A stretch of DNA of 64,000 bases, from NCBI GenBank assembly GCA_028023455.1, contig JAQFVV010006294.1, forward strand, positions 682,001 to 746,000, read 5' to 3'. The notes under the pieces are model-generated. The model saw only the letters and a list, made by a program, of their open reading frames with translations. It made no database searches and was not told the DNA's origin. Shown here piece by piece: positions 10,732-24,400 of the stretch (the first letter of the stretch is position 1; every line of letters begins with the position of its first letter). Source of the stretch: Epiperipatus broadwayi. Lineage: Eukaryota > Onychophora > Udeonychophora > Euonychophora > Peripatidae. The translations under genes were made by a program, and so were the position numbers.

Positions 10732-13700
10732 CTTTTAATCATATAATTGCAGTCACTGGAAAAATGTAAATGATTTCCAAGATGCATTTAGATATCTTAA
10801 TAATTGGTCTACAACATTATATGTCCCAACTTCTATTGCTATTTTTTTTTAAAACTGACTTTATATAATTATCATCAGGTAATTTATAGGCATCATATAA
10901 CCAGAATGGATTTTTAGACAACTGCTGTCTTTAAATAACCTCATTAATAATTGTTAATATATATTTTTAATTAGAAATTATTGCCTTTCTTTAATAAGAT
11001 ATTATACTAATTTTCATTAACACATGATCCTTTGTTTAATCCATTTTCAATACACTTCTACTTATATACTAAGTTTAAACAGAAAAACAATGGCTATAGA
11101 CAGTGAGATATGTGATGATTTGGATCATCTGATTATGGTATATTGAAATGCATCTCAGGATTAATAATTCATATTTTTCCAGTCTGTATCCATAGTTTAA
11201 AAGTAAGATGTTTAAATTGTTTGGGAAATTATTAAACTTAATACACATCAAAAAAGAATTGAAATGTGGATTAAAGAAATAGTCATGTATTAATAAAAGT
11301 TAATGTAAAATTAAAATAAGAAATGAAATTAAACATATCTTTTAGTAATTAATAATGAAATTACTTAAAGACAGCAATTATCTAAGAATGTGTTCTGATA
11401 AATTGGATTAGTACTTTTATTATATATAATAAATTTGGTGGAAGTATATGCATATAAATAAAATATATACACTTTAAAAAAGTACAAAAATGCCATTATG
11501 TAATTTGTAATGTTCTATATAATCTCTAGTTATATCAACTTTTTAAATATAATCTCATACAACTGCTGTAGCATCATAAGAACTACATTGAAAAATGATT
11601 TACTAATTAATAACAACAAAAATTGTAATGCAGTAAAAACGTTACCTGGTTAATATATGCAGGATCAAAATTTAGATATGGAGATAATGAACCACTAGAT
11701 GTTACTGCAAAAAAAAAAAAAAATGTTACACTAAATAAATCTATTATTCATTAAAAAAATAATAAAAAGTACTGAAAAACAAAAAAGGTTTAATTAAAAA
11801 TAAAACATCTAGTTAATTAAAGAGACAACTCTCAAAAAATATTTTTGGTATCAAATTGAAAATAATTATCTTCCAAAAAAAAAAAAATATATTTTTTTAC
11901 TTACTTTTTTTTAACATCTTTGTATTACTAATCTTATGCATTCTATTTCAATCTCATGTCACTAAAATACTTAATTTTTTTCTCCTCTCTATTTCTGTGG
12001 TTTGTCTAATCTATATAAAACTATTCTGTTGTATAATGTAATTAATTAGCATATTTTATAATATTTCTTTTTATAATTATTCAAGACAACAATAAATCAC
12101 TTTGAAAATTTATTATGTAGATAGAATTTAATCATCTTTATCTATTAATCTATTTCTCCTCTCAAATTCGATTTTCCAACTCTGCATTTTTTCTTCCTTA
12201 AATCAAAATTTTTGTGTAACCTGGTTAGTTATTGCAATTCCTACTCTAATTTTATTATTATTTATCCAATTATAGTATTTAAAAGCATCAACTTATTTGT
12301 AAATATATGATGGTCTATTTCCATTATGTCGTTAAAATATTAAATGTTTTTAGAAAAATTCAAACTTTATTTATTAATATCTTTCCAAATATTTTCAACA
12401 GATAGATTATTATTAACAGTGCAATGTATTTGAAAAAAGATAATGAAGTTTGAATTTTTCTAAAAACATTAAAATTTCAACTACATGAAGGAATCCAGCA
12501 CATACAAGAAAAATGTTATCACCAAAAATGTCACACAAACATTAACCTGCTTTATAACTTTGTGGGAAATGCTTATTCTTAAACATTATTCAAGTTTCAA
12601 TTGTATTTATTTTTACTCCAAATTTTCTACTATCAATTTATCTAAGATTTTGTTAAAATCATCTTCATTATCTTCCAAGTATCTCAATGTTAATTGTATC
12701 ATTATCAACACAATAATGAAACAGTAAGATTCGTATTCGAATCTTAAGTTTCACCTTTTTCTGTCGTCTCTCACTGACCGGTCTAACCCGCCCAAATTTA
12801 AACTTTTTGGTATCGAATTGTGTGTGTAGCAATCTTAGAAATGTATAAATATATGTAGAATTCAGCATAAACACGCACACATTTCGATCTCAAATTAAAC
12901 GCAATAAATAGGGATAAAATAATGTAATTTAGATTTTTTGTAGTTATATTATTTTATATAATTTTAATCATTTATTTTGGATTATAAAGTTCGTATTTAT
13001 TGCTTTGTTTAAATTTCATTTAATAATAATTCTAAAAATATCTGATGTAATATTTAATTAAAAGTTAAAATAATCTTATGTTCCCTTTTTGTTTTTGAAA
13101 TTTAAAAGCATCGATCAGTGATAGATAATAGATTAATTAAAGAAAAATTCCCCAAAAATGAAATTAGTAAATGTAAAAATGTAAACAATAGAACGGCAGC
13201 TTTCTTTAATTAAAAACCAACAAAATGCATTGATTATCCTCAGGGCAGATTAAGTAGAACCTAAAAATATCTTAACAAAAATGTGAAAGATCAAGATAAA
13301 AAAAGAGGCCATCTTAGACTTGCTGGAGACATTCACTTAAACTTTAGCTTTGCTCTCGATCACGGAGAGTCTCCAAAAATATAAAAATTTGTTCCTGCCA
13401 AGGTATGACCAAGTAAAGCACCTAGATTATTCTCCATCGGGAGATGGCCTATCGAATGCGAACTTTCCATTGCCCGTCATAAATTCACCATGAATATCTG
13501 CTGCCTGAAATAAATGAAAAAGCTGCTGTTGCTGTGAAATGAAATGAAATATCTAAATACAAGAAAGACTTGCCACTCGTGAACTCTTTGCTGCTAAACT
13601 CATGGAATAAGAAAACTTCTTATAAAACAGGTACCTGTCTGTGTTCAAACTCTAGAGTACTCTAATAATATGCTATAGCTCTTCTTCATATTACTTATCT

Positions 13701-14180
13701 AAATTGCAAAATGTCAAAACTACCATTTGTATAACTAAATTGAATAATTAATGTAATGTGTAAATGTATCTAATAATCTAGCTTACCTCACTCTATCTTT
13801 CTTGGGTGCGTATTTCTATAATCTACATTTCTATCTATAGTTATTATTTAATTATTGCATGCTCATAATTATTTCAATTTTCAAAGTTTAAATCTATGAT
13901 CGCTTAAAACAATGAATGCGTGTCAAATTTTCATTAATATTTACTTTCTTTAATAACTTAACTTTCATATAAATCGACACGCATTCAATGCTTCATTTAT
14001 TGTAATGCAGGGGTCTACAACTTCGCAAATGGCTGGCATATTAGTTGTAATCATTCCCAGTTTAGATATGTTTTGTATATATTAAATCATCATGAATAAT
14101 TCCAGAAAATTACATTTCTTTGAGAGTCACCAACGTTCTTTAGTAAATGTTGATAATGTAGAGCCGAATTAGAAATCTAT
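10732..14180. other. AT-rich DNA, no gene seen
   Basis: Outside the short foldback at 12343-12470 I see poly-A/T runs, an AT-rich frame at 11856-12041 rich in Phe and Ile, and overlapping frames near 12485-12880 with no domain. A slightly GC-richer part at 13220-13620 has no recognised content. Confidence 0.45.
12343..12470. repeat. Short foldback element
   Basis: The 29 bp arm AATGTTTTTAGAAAAATTCA... at 12343-12371 is repeated inverted at 12442-12470 with one mismatch, and weaker pairing continues inward. About 70 bp of AT-rich loop lies between. It resembles a miniature inverted-repeat element; no target duplication was recognised. Confidence 0.7.
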
Positions 14181-14520
14181 TTAAATCTCATCATAATCGA
14201 TTATCAGTATACATATGTTACGTTTTAGAGACGCGATGACCCATTCCGCCGTGAAATTTCCGGATTCTTCAGGGTTGAAATTAACCCCAGTTGTCCTACA
14301 CAAGCGGGCATAATGGGTGCTCCCGTAGGATTTGACAATGTCATGCAGCCAGCCGGCAAATTGCGCCACGTACCGCTTGTCCCTGGTTATGCTTATGTGA
14401 CACCTTACTTCGTCGGACCGAGGCAGAGACCAGTCTGATATTCTTATAAACCCATTCGCGGCATTGCAGTTTCGATATACTGCCATTCCATATCGCCTTT
14501 CTAAAGCGTACCACGTGTTC
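14181..14520 (-). other. GC-richer block, unrecognised degenerate coding-like sequence
   Basis: A 101-codon frame on the minus strand (14486-14181) stands in a GC-richer patch. It includes RDKRYVAQFAGWLHDIVKSY. I do not recognise the family. Its DKRY...AGWL spacing vaguely recalls DDEEW...SGWI in the minus-strand frame near 40.7 kb, so both may be remnants of one repeat family. The frame lacks a clear start context and is probably part of a mobile element. Confidence 0.35.
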
Positions 14521-14757
14521 CTTTGCTTAATTTTATTCTATATATCACTCCGCCTCTGCATTATCTTCGTAATTCACTCTCAAATAAATGTTGGCCCTTA
14601 GTTATAAATAAGTATTTTAATTAAATAAATATATGTCTGCCGTTACTCTTATAACCCATTCTTTAGACTCTGGCATTGCAAAGGTATAAATCCCTCCAGG
14701 CATGCATTAGAAATACTCGAGAATTTTAGGTAGCTAGATTACGCCTTCAAATAAGTG

Positions 14758-14936
14758 AATTCCTTTTTGTAAACATTTCAGTATCGGAAATACCGCTACT
14801 GAGTCCTCAAGATAAAATAATGTCTAAACAAATAAATGTATTCCTTTTGTAAACATTTCAGTATCAGAAATACCGCTACTGAAATCCTCAATATAAAATA
14901 ATATTTCAATAAATAAATGTATTCTTTAAAATATAA
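14758..14936 (+). repeat. Tandem repeat of about 81 bp, two copies plus a fragment
   Basis: The block TTTTGTAAACATTTCAGTAT followed by GAAATACCGCTACTGA and AATAAATGTATTC occurs at about 14759 and again at about 14840. A partial third copy, carrying ATTCCGCTACTGAAG, lies near 14920-14965. Non-coding. Confidence 0.8.
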
Positions 14937-15099
14937 TCATGTCGCAAATTCCGCTACTGAAGCTTTGAATCCCTAAAATCTTATTATTAATGATTGTTTT
15001 ATTAAAATGTGTTAATAAATAATTTTAAACTATATGTCTGCAGTTACGTTTCATTTATTCGATACCCATTCTATATAATATTTCCTCGATTATGTAAAT

Positions 15100-15440
15100 A
15101 TGAATGTTTAATTAATATTAGTTTGGTTATTGGCTAACTCGAGAAAATCATGAGTCTCTTGCATATCCCTGACCACCGTGCCTAAGAAAATATTTACTAA
15201 TGTCGCATCAGATGCGTTGCTTCGTGGATTGTATTGTGGAACCGATAAACTATGTTCGAACTCAGTACCACGGGTGGCTTTACTACTTGATGGTGCTGCT
15301 GTTCTGTATGGTGGTGGAATTCTGCACTATGTTTACGAGTCACACGTTTTCTGACTGTTACAATATTCATTTAACAATTTCTAAGGATATATTAAATAAG
15401 AGATTTATAACATTACTGACTTGCACTTATCCCTAGATAT
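15100..15440. other. GC-richer block, unrecognised
   Basis: A patch around 15130-15345 is richer in GC than its surroundings and contains CATGAGTCTCTTGCATATCC then CTGACCACCG. A similar CATGAGTGTTCCTGACC string occurs near 41591. It follows the GC-richer block at 14.2-14.5 kb by about 0.9 kb, an arrangement seen at other places in the window. The 78-codon plus-strand frame here is not credible as a gene. Confidence 0.3.
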
Positions 15441-15969
15441 ATTTATAAAATCATTAAATAGTATAAAAGAAGTGATTTCAATATTTATATTATTTATGCA
15501 TTCCAGAATTAAATTCTTGCAAATGGAATTTAATGGTGATAAACTATTAAGATATATGTTTAAAAATTCACATTAAGGAAAGAAATGAATTTATAATTAA
15601 TAATATAGTATGGAGATGTTAAGCTTCATTCAAGAAGAATATGTATGATTTGATTCTGGAAAAGCTTGCATTACATCCACATGATCAGTAAGATTTTTTT
15701 CTCTCTCTTTTCTTAACTTTATTTATCATAACAATAAACAGCCATTTGTAAATCGAGTATTACCATTTCAACTACAAAAAAAAAAAAAGGGGGGGGGGGA
15801 GAAAATAAAAAAACTACTACAGAAATGAATTTTGCAAAGATTATATAAATCAATCTGTGAACTATAAATACTACACTGTTTACTTGATATTTTATGATGC
15901 TGATTTAATTTCTTCAACAGAAAACATTTCTGAAATATTTCAACAATATGCTTAATTCAATAAACATCA

Positions 15970-17235
15970 CGTGATCACTATTTCAATACGTTTAGAGTTT
16001 TGCCTGTTTTAATATGCTTAATTGTAGTGTTCCAATATATTCTATTCTCTGCCATATCTTCCCAATGGAAAGAATTGACAATGACTTTTTTAGAATATCT
16101 TTGAGATAATCCTTATAATGTAGTTGAGGTCTACCTCTCCCACAAAAACCATGCTCAAGTTCATCATAAACCTCTCTTTTAGAAAGTCTTGCATTCATTC
16201 ATTTTGCAAGTCCAGTTCCATCCAGCAAATGAAGAATGTACTAATTGGTTTTATGATCTTACTGCACATTCTTAAATGAAACTTTCCAATGCTTTTATAT
16301 TGTGCTAAAAGAGTGTCCAAGTTTCACATCATACAATGGATTAGTTAAAATAGCAGTTCTCTATATACTAATTTAGATGCAGGAGTTATTTCCCTGTGAT
16401 GAAATATTCTATCTTTTAACTAGTTAGAAGCAACCGTAACATACTGATAGTCTGTGTTATACATCAAGATATAAATAAGTCCACCTTTCTACTTATAAAA
16501 CTACTAAGACATTTAAAATGATTTACATTCAGATGTTGATAACCATCCAAACTAAAAGTTGCTGGCATTAATAAAAAACACCAAGTAATAAAACAAAGTT
16601 TTTATATGTTACATTCAAAACATTAAGAACATTCTGTAAATTATCTTTTGAACTTGCAAAAAATAGCACAATCATCAGAATATAGTAAATCCAGAATCCA
16701 AGAAGAAAAAGTTCTTGTTCTTCTTTTAACAATTCAAATTAAAAATTCCACCATCAAACTTGCATCATAGCTTGATCCCTGTATAAATAAGTCATCTATA
16801 AAAATTCCAAAGACCACTGTCACAAAAATTGAAAACAATGTTGGAGCAGCTACACATCTTTGATTAATATTAGTTTTCATTTCAAATGTCACAGATTTTC
16901 TACCTGTAGTAATAACATTTCCTCTCATTCCATCATATAGAAGCTGTATATGAATAAAATTTGATGGATAATCAATCAATTTCAAACAATGCCATAAAGC
17001 TGTCCATTAACTGAATCACATATCTTAACCAAATCAATAAAAGCAATATATAAATTGTTTGCTAGCAACAAAACTGTTTATTTTGCTTCTTGATTCTCTA
17101 AAACTACACCGAGTCTCTGAAAAAGAGTTCCAATTTGGTCAATACAGATGGGGATTTGGGAATAACAAATAAAGTACCCAAACCAAAAGATCCTGCTGCC
17201 TTCTAGGATAAAATGTTGGTTCACACAGTTTTTTT
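15970..17235 (-). pseudogene. LINE reverse transcriptase, decayed
   Basis: Minus-strand translation gives a recognisable non-LTR reverse transcriptase in order. A SETRCSFRESRSKINSF block (RT motif 1/2 region) lies near 17110-17140, AFIDLVKICDSVNGQL near 17000-17060, and LLYDGMRGNV then CVAAPTLFSIF near 16820-16950. CETWTLF and IKALESF follow near 16290-16350, and the terminal RGRPQLHYKDYLKD block lies near 16100-16150. Stops and frame shifts break it. The order fits RTE-like LINEs common in invertebrates. The catalytic FADD box was not seen. Confidence 0.82.
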
Positions 17236-17239
17236 GTCT

Positions 17240-20200
17240 CTCTTTTCCTTTTTCAGATAATTAAATTATTGTTGGACTTGGTAATAATGAGCTTCTCGTG
17301 TCACTGGATATCTCCTTACACTAATTATGACAATAGAGTTTTATATTTGTGCAATATCTCCATCTTTAACTATATGTATAGCATTTGTGATTCCAATTCC
17401 CTTTTCCATTTTTTTTTTTGTTACTATATGTTAGTAATTATACTGCTATCATTTGTAGATCCTTTAGGATTTATGAAATCTGTCTGACACTATAAATGAT
17501 TATTTAGCTATTGGTTTAATTTGGTCAATATCTAGAATCATGTGTTAATATTTATATTAGTATTATCTCATCTAAATCTAATGTTATTCCAATAATGTGT
17601 GGATGGATTTGTGATCAATATACCAAGGTATATTTTCTTTAATAGAAATGCTTTATCATAAATGATAGTGAAGAAAGATATTTTCATCTGTTTTAATTAA
17701 ATGATGATCAATCCATTTAAATTCAATCGATTCCATTACGATACATACATATGTAAATATACAGACATTAACTGATAAAAAGAATATATCTTACATATCG
17801 ACCCAAAGTGATTTGTTTAAGCTACCTTGCCTTTTGCTCTATTTATCAAAATCGCAGCTATTTTCTTTCTTAAAATTATTCATAAACTTCTTTCTGCTAT
17901 AATTTTTCTTGCATTCTCTAACAAATCCTTACCCAATCTTATTCTATTTTTCTTATTAATTCAGTAAATATCTTATTTTAATTTCTTATTTTCAATAGTT
18001 GCAAATTTTAACTACATTTTTCTATCTTTTATACTGCTTTTCACATCTTGAAAACCTATAACTTTATCTCTTTTTAAATTGCCTCAGGCTAATTCCAGAT
18101 AAAGCTGCACTCCAGATAAACATCTGATTCCAATAAACCATATATAATAACTTACTAATTTGAATTACTTTATTGCTACTTCCAACATCACTCAAACAAT
18201 ATTAAAAGCATTAACTTCCTGCCCAACTATTATTTTATCCATCTATTTTTGTTGTTTTTAGTTATAATTATTTTCATCCCAAATATTTTACAAATTTTAT
18301 CAGCCCTACTAACACTTTATTAAATTACAATGTCAATATCTTCAAGTACTTTATGAACTTTCATTTCAAAAATACTAATAACATTTTGAGCAAATCTCTA
18401 ATAATCATCTTTACTTTCATCTAAAATCTAAAAATATCCAATAATTTTACCCCAATTTATTCTATCAAACTTCTCAACTTTCTCAATATGTTTTTTTATC
18501 TATGTATTTCACCTACAGATTCTTAAAAACATTTGTTTGAAATCATTCTGAAGCCTCTCTATAAATCTACTGTTAATTATTCATTTTACATTCACAATTA
18601 AGCAATGGCAATCATATTTCATTTTAATATTAAATTATTCCTATAGGAAAGCACACCATTCAAGTTTAATTTTGACTGAATTCATCCATTATATTTCTAT
18701 CTATATTAGAAGTTTGCAGAACCTCTAAATGCAATGAATATCACCACCTACCAGGGCCCAAACCTGGGTTAAGTCAAGACAATCTTGGCACTCTTTTCAG
18801 GTCATAAACAAGTTTTTTTTTTTTTTTTTTCAGATAGTCAGCCTATAGTAATATAGTTAGTAAAAGATTTTTAGCTATCATTAGCTAGATGGATAGATAA
18901 GTTTTGATATGTTGACTGTACAAGCACAAAATGAATGTAATAAATATTACATTCCTATGAACACTGAGCACCAGGAATATCTTTACTGTTTATATTAGTA
19001 ATTTGTACAAGGTATTTATAACTTTTTTTAAATTTGTAACTATAATTGTTTTGAAAAAAAAATCAACATTTTAGATTTTTCATATTTATTTTTAATTATT
19101 ATTTTTTCTATATTCATTTGACAGATCTTACAACACTTACTGAAGCTCCAAACTTTATAGTTTGTGAATTATTTCACTATTACCTCTATATACTTTAATA
19201 ATTCAACTATATTTTTACCAACTCATTGCTAATATAGTTAATTCTCTGTTACAGTACAAGATTTCATTCTTAATTACATATTTTCTTTTACATTTGCCAT
19301 AATTGAAACCTTATTACATCACAAAAAACATATATATATATATATGCTTTAATCTTTCAATACAAACCATTTTTGTTTAGTTAATAAATAAATTATTTAT
19401 TTCTGTATTTTTGGTTCATTATTATAATTCCATTTCAACTCAAACTATTTTATTTTGCTGTACATTAAATTAATCTTAACTTGTTTTTTTTTTTAAATTC
19501 AAATTTTTTCTCTCTTTAAAATTATATGTCAAATCTCAATTCACTGTCAAACATCTTTTACACATTTTTATTTTTCTATTTTATTTTCTCTAGCATTTTG
19601 TTGATCATTTAACTATTATCTCAATGATTTATTATCCTTTTTATAGCCAACAATCTGTACTACAAATGCTTTTAATTTTTTTCCTAATTAAATCACATTT
19701 TTATTTGACATTAATATTTATCATTCTATTAACTAAATTTACTTTCCAATCTAATGAAATGGAAATTTTTTTTATTTCCACATCAAATTCTCTGGTCCAT
19801 CTATCAATGGCTCATTTTCTTCTTGGTTCTGTTTTTATTCTCCTAAAAGTTAATTTGATTATATGACTATAAAGCTATAATCTCAATTTTAACAGTGTGC
19901 ACATATTTTTAATATTAGTCTATTAATTCTGCTTTGAATTATCACAATAAAAAATAAAATCTACTATCACTTGGAATTTTCCAGATATTCATTATCATAA
20001 CGTAAGATTTTTTACAAACACTTCTCATTTTTATTCCTGGCCCATAATCTTTTACATTTTTCTTTTACAGTTCTATTCCTATTATAATTATAAAACAATT
20101 GTGTATTATTTTCTCAATTCTTCATCATGATATTCATGAATTGGTATGATTATTTGAAGAACTTTCATTTTAACAAGCATAACTTATAATTTCAGGATTT

Positions 20201-20370
20201 TTACTTGAAATCTTTTTTAACTCTTGGTCTAAGACAAAATTTATTCCAGCTTGCCTACTGTTTCTTATTCTTGTATCTTTTTTATTATCCTCAAAATCAT
20301 CATATAGAAATCTAAAATATTTAATCTTCTCATTTATTATCAATCAATTCTTCAAGTTCTGTTTTGTTCA
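17240..20370. other. AT-rich DNA, possible decayed LINE upstream region
   Basis: The minus strand is A-rich and shows short protein-like stretches between stops (for example near 18240-18490), so part of it may be the more decayed upstream portion of the LINE whose RT lies at 15970-17235. No motif confirms this. A long poly-T follows a GC-richer CAGGGCCCAAACCTGGG stretch near 18765-18835, possibly a retroposon tail on the minus strand. Confidence 0.3.
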
Positions 20371-20378
20371 GTCTTCTT

Positions 20379-21466
20379 CAGTGGTGGCCTGTGAGAATTC
20401 ATACTGGTGGGGCTGCGGTAAAGCATTCCATAATCTATAATTCTATACAAAATTTCATGATTCTTTTTCAATTTCTCATTATTAACTGCCCCAAGATTGT
20501 ACACACTTTTTAAATGAACAACACTTTTTTCGTGTTTTTAAATTTTATCACTTAAATGTTAATCCTATTTTTGTCTATGATAAATCATTTCCAAATAATA
20601 AACATGGAAAACAAAAGAAAGCATTTTTCTCTGTATAACAAATTAGTCAGTTATATACTGATTATAAATTTTAGAGTTTAACTGTTACATGTAACTTTCC
20701 ACTTTATATTTAAATCAAGTGTAAGACATTCCAAAGCTTTAATTATAAGTTTTTCTTGTAGTTCTAGTTGTGAAAAATTAATATGTTAAAAGTATTTAAT
20801 CAAATTCTTCTCTTTGTTCATTTCTACTGAGAAAAATGAATAGAAAAAAATAAAATTTTAATGAATATTCTATAACACATAAAAAATAATGAGTAAAACT
20901 GAAGGCAAAATATTCAAGGATATAATGACAGAACAGCATGACCGGCAATCGAAAATGCAAAAAAAAAAAAAAAGATCCATATCTTCAAAATAAGTAGTCA
21001 CATACAAGAAAATTATGAACACTTTGTTTTACTAAAAAGGTGCTTATGTATCATTGGACTGCAAAAACTTTTGCCCATACTGGAGACCGAAAGCAAACCA
21101 AAATAGCATGCATATATATACACAAGGAAACTCAAAAATATTATAAATGTCTTCTTTACCCATCCGACAAAAAGCACAAACAAAAAAAACATGTATCTAA
21201 GTGAGACAAAAAATCACTACAAGTAGATTGCATATAATTTTTTGCCTCTTAAGTTAGGCAGTGTCCGGACTACAATACCTGCTGGCCTGAACTGATAAAA
21301 ATAGAACACATACCAAACAAAAAACATTAATACAACAATCAATGTCTGTATTCTATTTATACATTTGTTTAAGACACATAGGAATTTAATTAATATACAA
21401 CTTTAAAAACATTCATCTTACACTTGGGATGAGGGAGCTGCAGCCCCTATGTACAAGTCACCACTG
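20379..21466. mobile_element. Non-autonomous hAT-like element, 1,088 bp
   Basis: The ends are CAGTGGTGGCCTGTGAGAAT at 20379 and, read on the minus strand from 21466, CAGTGGTGACTTGTACATAG. Both continue into GGGGCTGC. CAGTGGTG termini with eight-base duplications are typical of hAT transposons. The flanks GTCTTCTT (20371-20378) and ATCCTCTT (21467-21474) agree at six of eight positions. No transposase remains inside. Confidence 0.82.
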
Positions 21467-21474
21467 ATCCTCTT

Positions 21475-24400
21475 CCACACATCTATTCTTATTTTATTAT
21501 TTAGAAATCTTGAATTCAAAATAAAATCTTAATGCTTAGAAATAATATTGCAAATTGAGTATTTTTTTTTTTACAATCATAAAATCAAAATTAATTTATT
21601 TCCAAGATTTTTTTTAAAAAAAAAATCATATCTTGCTATACATCCAAGGGATGTGCTACTATAAGTTTGCATTAGCTCTAAAATGTCAGTTCACAATAGT
21701 AGTTCCTACATTTAAAATGTAAAAATTATGGACCTATGCCACTACATTAAAAGTGATAACTCATTTTTTAAAATTAATTCCAATCAACTATTATAAGCTC
21801 AAGTAATCATTGGTCACTAGCTGACTATGCTTCATCGATATTGTTTTACTTTTCTAGCCATTCAGCTTCAGTGAGGACATCAGGTTTAAACACACATTTA
21901 CTTTTTATACACTATCCAAGTTAATAACCTGAGATTTTGAACTCATGTTAATTTACTTATAATTATATAAATGTGACAAAAGATCAGTAACAACTCAAAC
22001 TGGGTTTTTTTCATAACTTTTGGATAGAATAAAATTAAAGATATTTATGTCAAATCTAATTATTCAAGAAGGCCAAAGTCAAAAATTAGTCGAAAGATGT
22101 AGATAATATATGATCTTATACTAGAAGCATCTAGTTTAATTTACTGCTCTTAATGAAAATGGTGAGAGTAAGCAGAGAAAATAATGTGATACTTTGTTCG
22201 GATTTGTCATATGCCTTTTCAAACCAAAAAAATTAAATTTACATTTCTTAATTCATATCTGCTATCTCAGTGAAAATATATTCGCATTGCCTAATTTCTT
22301 CTAAATCTCCCTAATTTCTAAAACTAGAATTTTGGACTTTATTAGAAAAAGAGTACTGTATATAAAGTACTGATATTGCTAATAGTGTTTTTTTTTTTTT
22401 TAAAGAATAATATTTCTCTTATATTTTTACAACTCTTCTATGTCCCTGATTTGCTATCGCATTATGCCATTTCAATAAGAAGTCAAAGCATCTTTCCCAA
22501 TTAATGACATATTAACTCTTTCTTGAATTTATTTATTTCTGGGGATTGTTTCGCCATCTTGCATAATGATTATAAATCAAATACTCAAGCCTAGATTCTC
22601 AATCTATTAATGAAATAACTGAATCTTAGACAAATCGCTATTAAAAAACTATCAGCACATACTTGTTTTTTTTACTTTTTATATACTTTATCAATGACCT
22701 TCGTATAAAAGAATTTCAAGATCGAAATATAATAAACTACACATTTTTTTATTTACCGATACCGAGTGATAATGAAAGTAAAGTAATACAAGACTAGAAT
22801 TACGTGAAAATAGTTATGAAGTTGTAAGCTATGCGACAGTATTATTCTATTTGCCTATAATAAAAAAAAGTTTTTTTGATAGATTTCTAATGGATATAAA
22901 TTTTAAAACTCTGGTATAATCTAATTTTTCAATTGTTTTATTTAACAAATTTATATTTAAAAAAAAATAGTATTAAAATATATACGAAACAAATTAGCTA
23001 TACTTACAAGGTACACTCATGCTGGGATCAGAAGGAGAATAAGAATGTAACCAACCATTTGGCTGTTTATCCATTTGGATATACTTTACTATATCTCAGA
23101 AATTTATTTGAAAAACCTACGGTTTACGTACTAAATGATTCTAGGCTTAGTACGTAACCTCGTGCAAACGGAAGTAGCTTTGTTTTAAGCATGCGCCTGA
23201 AATGAATTTTTTTGGAGGCAATTGAAAACGTCGAATCATTCGCAACGTTTGCTTGAGTAATATCCGTTCAAAAAATCGATCTCTAATTAATATTTTATAA
23301 ATTGATTATAAACGTTGCCGCAATTTGTTGAGTGGGAGGGGGGATTTTTAATGTTTGTTTTTTTTGCACACGTTTCTACCAATATCTATTTAATTACGAT
23401 TAGATCAGGAGAAATGCGGCGTAAAAATTCCTTAAATTTTGAATACTATTTGAATAACTTATATAAATTATTTAGGTAAGGGTTATAACAAAGATAGTGT
23501 TAATAATTACTGAGATTTTAAAAAATTATTTGCTTAATGAAAAAGTAAAATGGAACTAGATCAATACATTAAAAAATAAATTAAGAATCACACATTTTAT
23601 TTTTTCTATTCTCGCCACTAGAGTTTTTATAGTGAGATTAAAACATGTGCGCCTATGTGTAGTTTGCTAGTATTTAGTAAGTAATGTTTTCATTAAACAT
23701 CTATTCATTTTATACTTGTTAAAAGTAAAACAATTTTATACTGTTAAGGCAAGAGCGACAGTCAAATTTTTAAGACTTAAATTGTTTTTACTTAAAATCA
23801 TATTTAAAGTTAATGCATATTTTGTCTTATCATCATCATATCTGTATTTTGAGGTAGCCATACTGCAGACAAATAATAAGTGATCAATTTTGCGAGGTTT
23901 TACTTAAAATTATATATTTTGTCTACCATCGTCACATCAAGTGTTGTTTGTATTTGAGGTAACCATACTGCAGATAAATAGCAAATGATCAACCTTGCAT
24001 TGTATTGATATGTTGCATAACTCTACGCTATGAAATTAAGCAGCTTATTTTTTTATGAAAAAAAATTCTGGGTTTTGCAATATAGAATAAAAACAAGTAG
24101 AATATTATCAGTATTTCATATATCGCATCGTCAATTATTCGGGAAATCTCAAAAGAACATGCTGACATTTTTTAAATTAAGTATTGATCTAGAAACTTTT
24201 AGGTTTAGAATTTTTTATTTTTAGTTATATATTTTTTTATATTTAATATATGTACATAATCCAATCATAATTTAGTTGTGCATTCACTTCCAGTTAACAT
24301 CTTTAGTAAACGTACTTCTTTACAACTATCCGGATCTTGCATTAATGATATTACTCATTGAGGAATATAAAGAATAAATCATCTAATCTTTAATAAATAT

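Noticed and set aside
18765-18835. Retroposon 3' end with poly-A tail on the minus strand
   Set aside because: The poly-T and nearby GC-richer palindromic word are suggestive, but no family features or target duplication could be seen.
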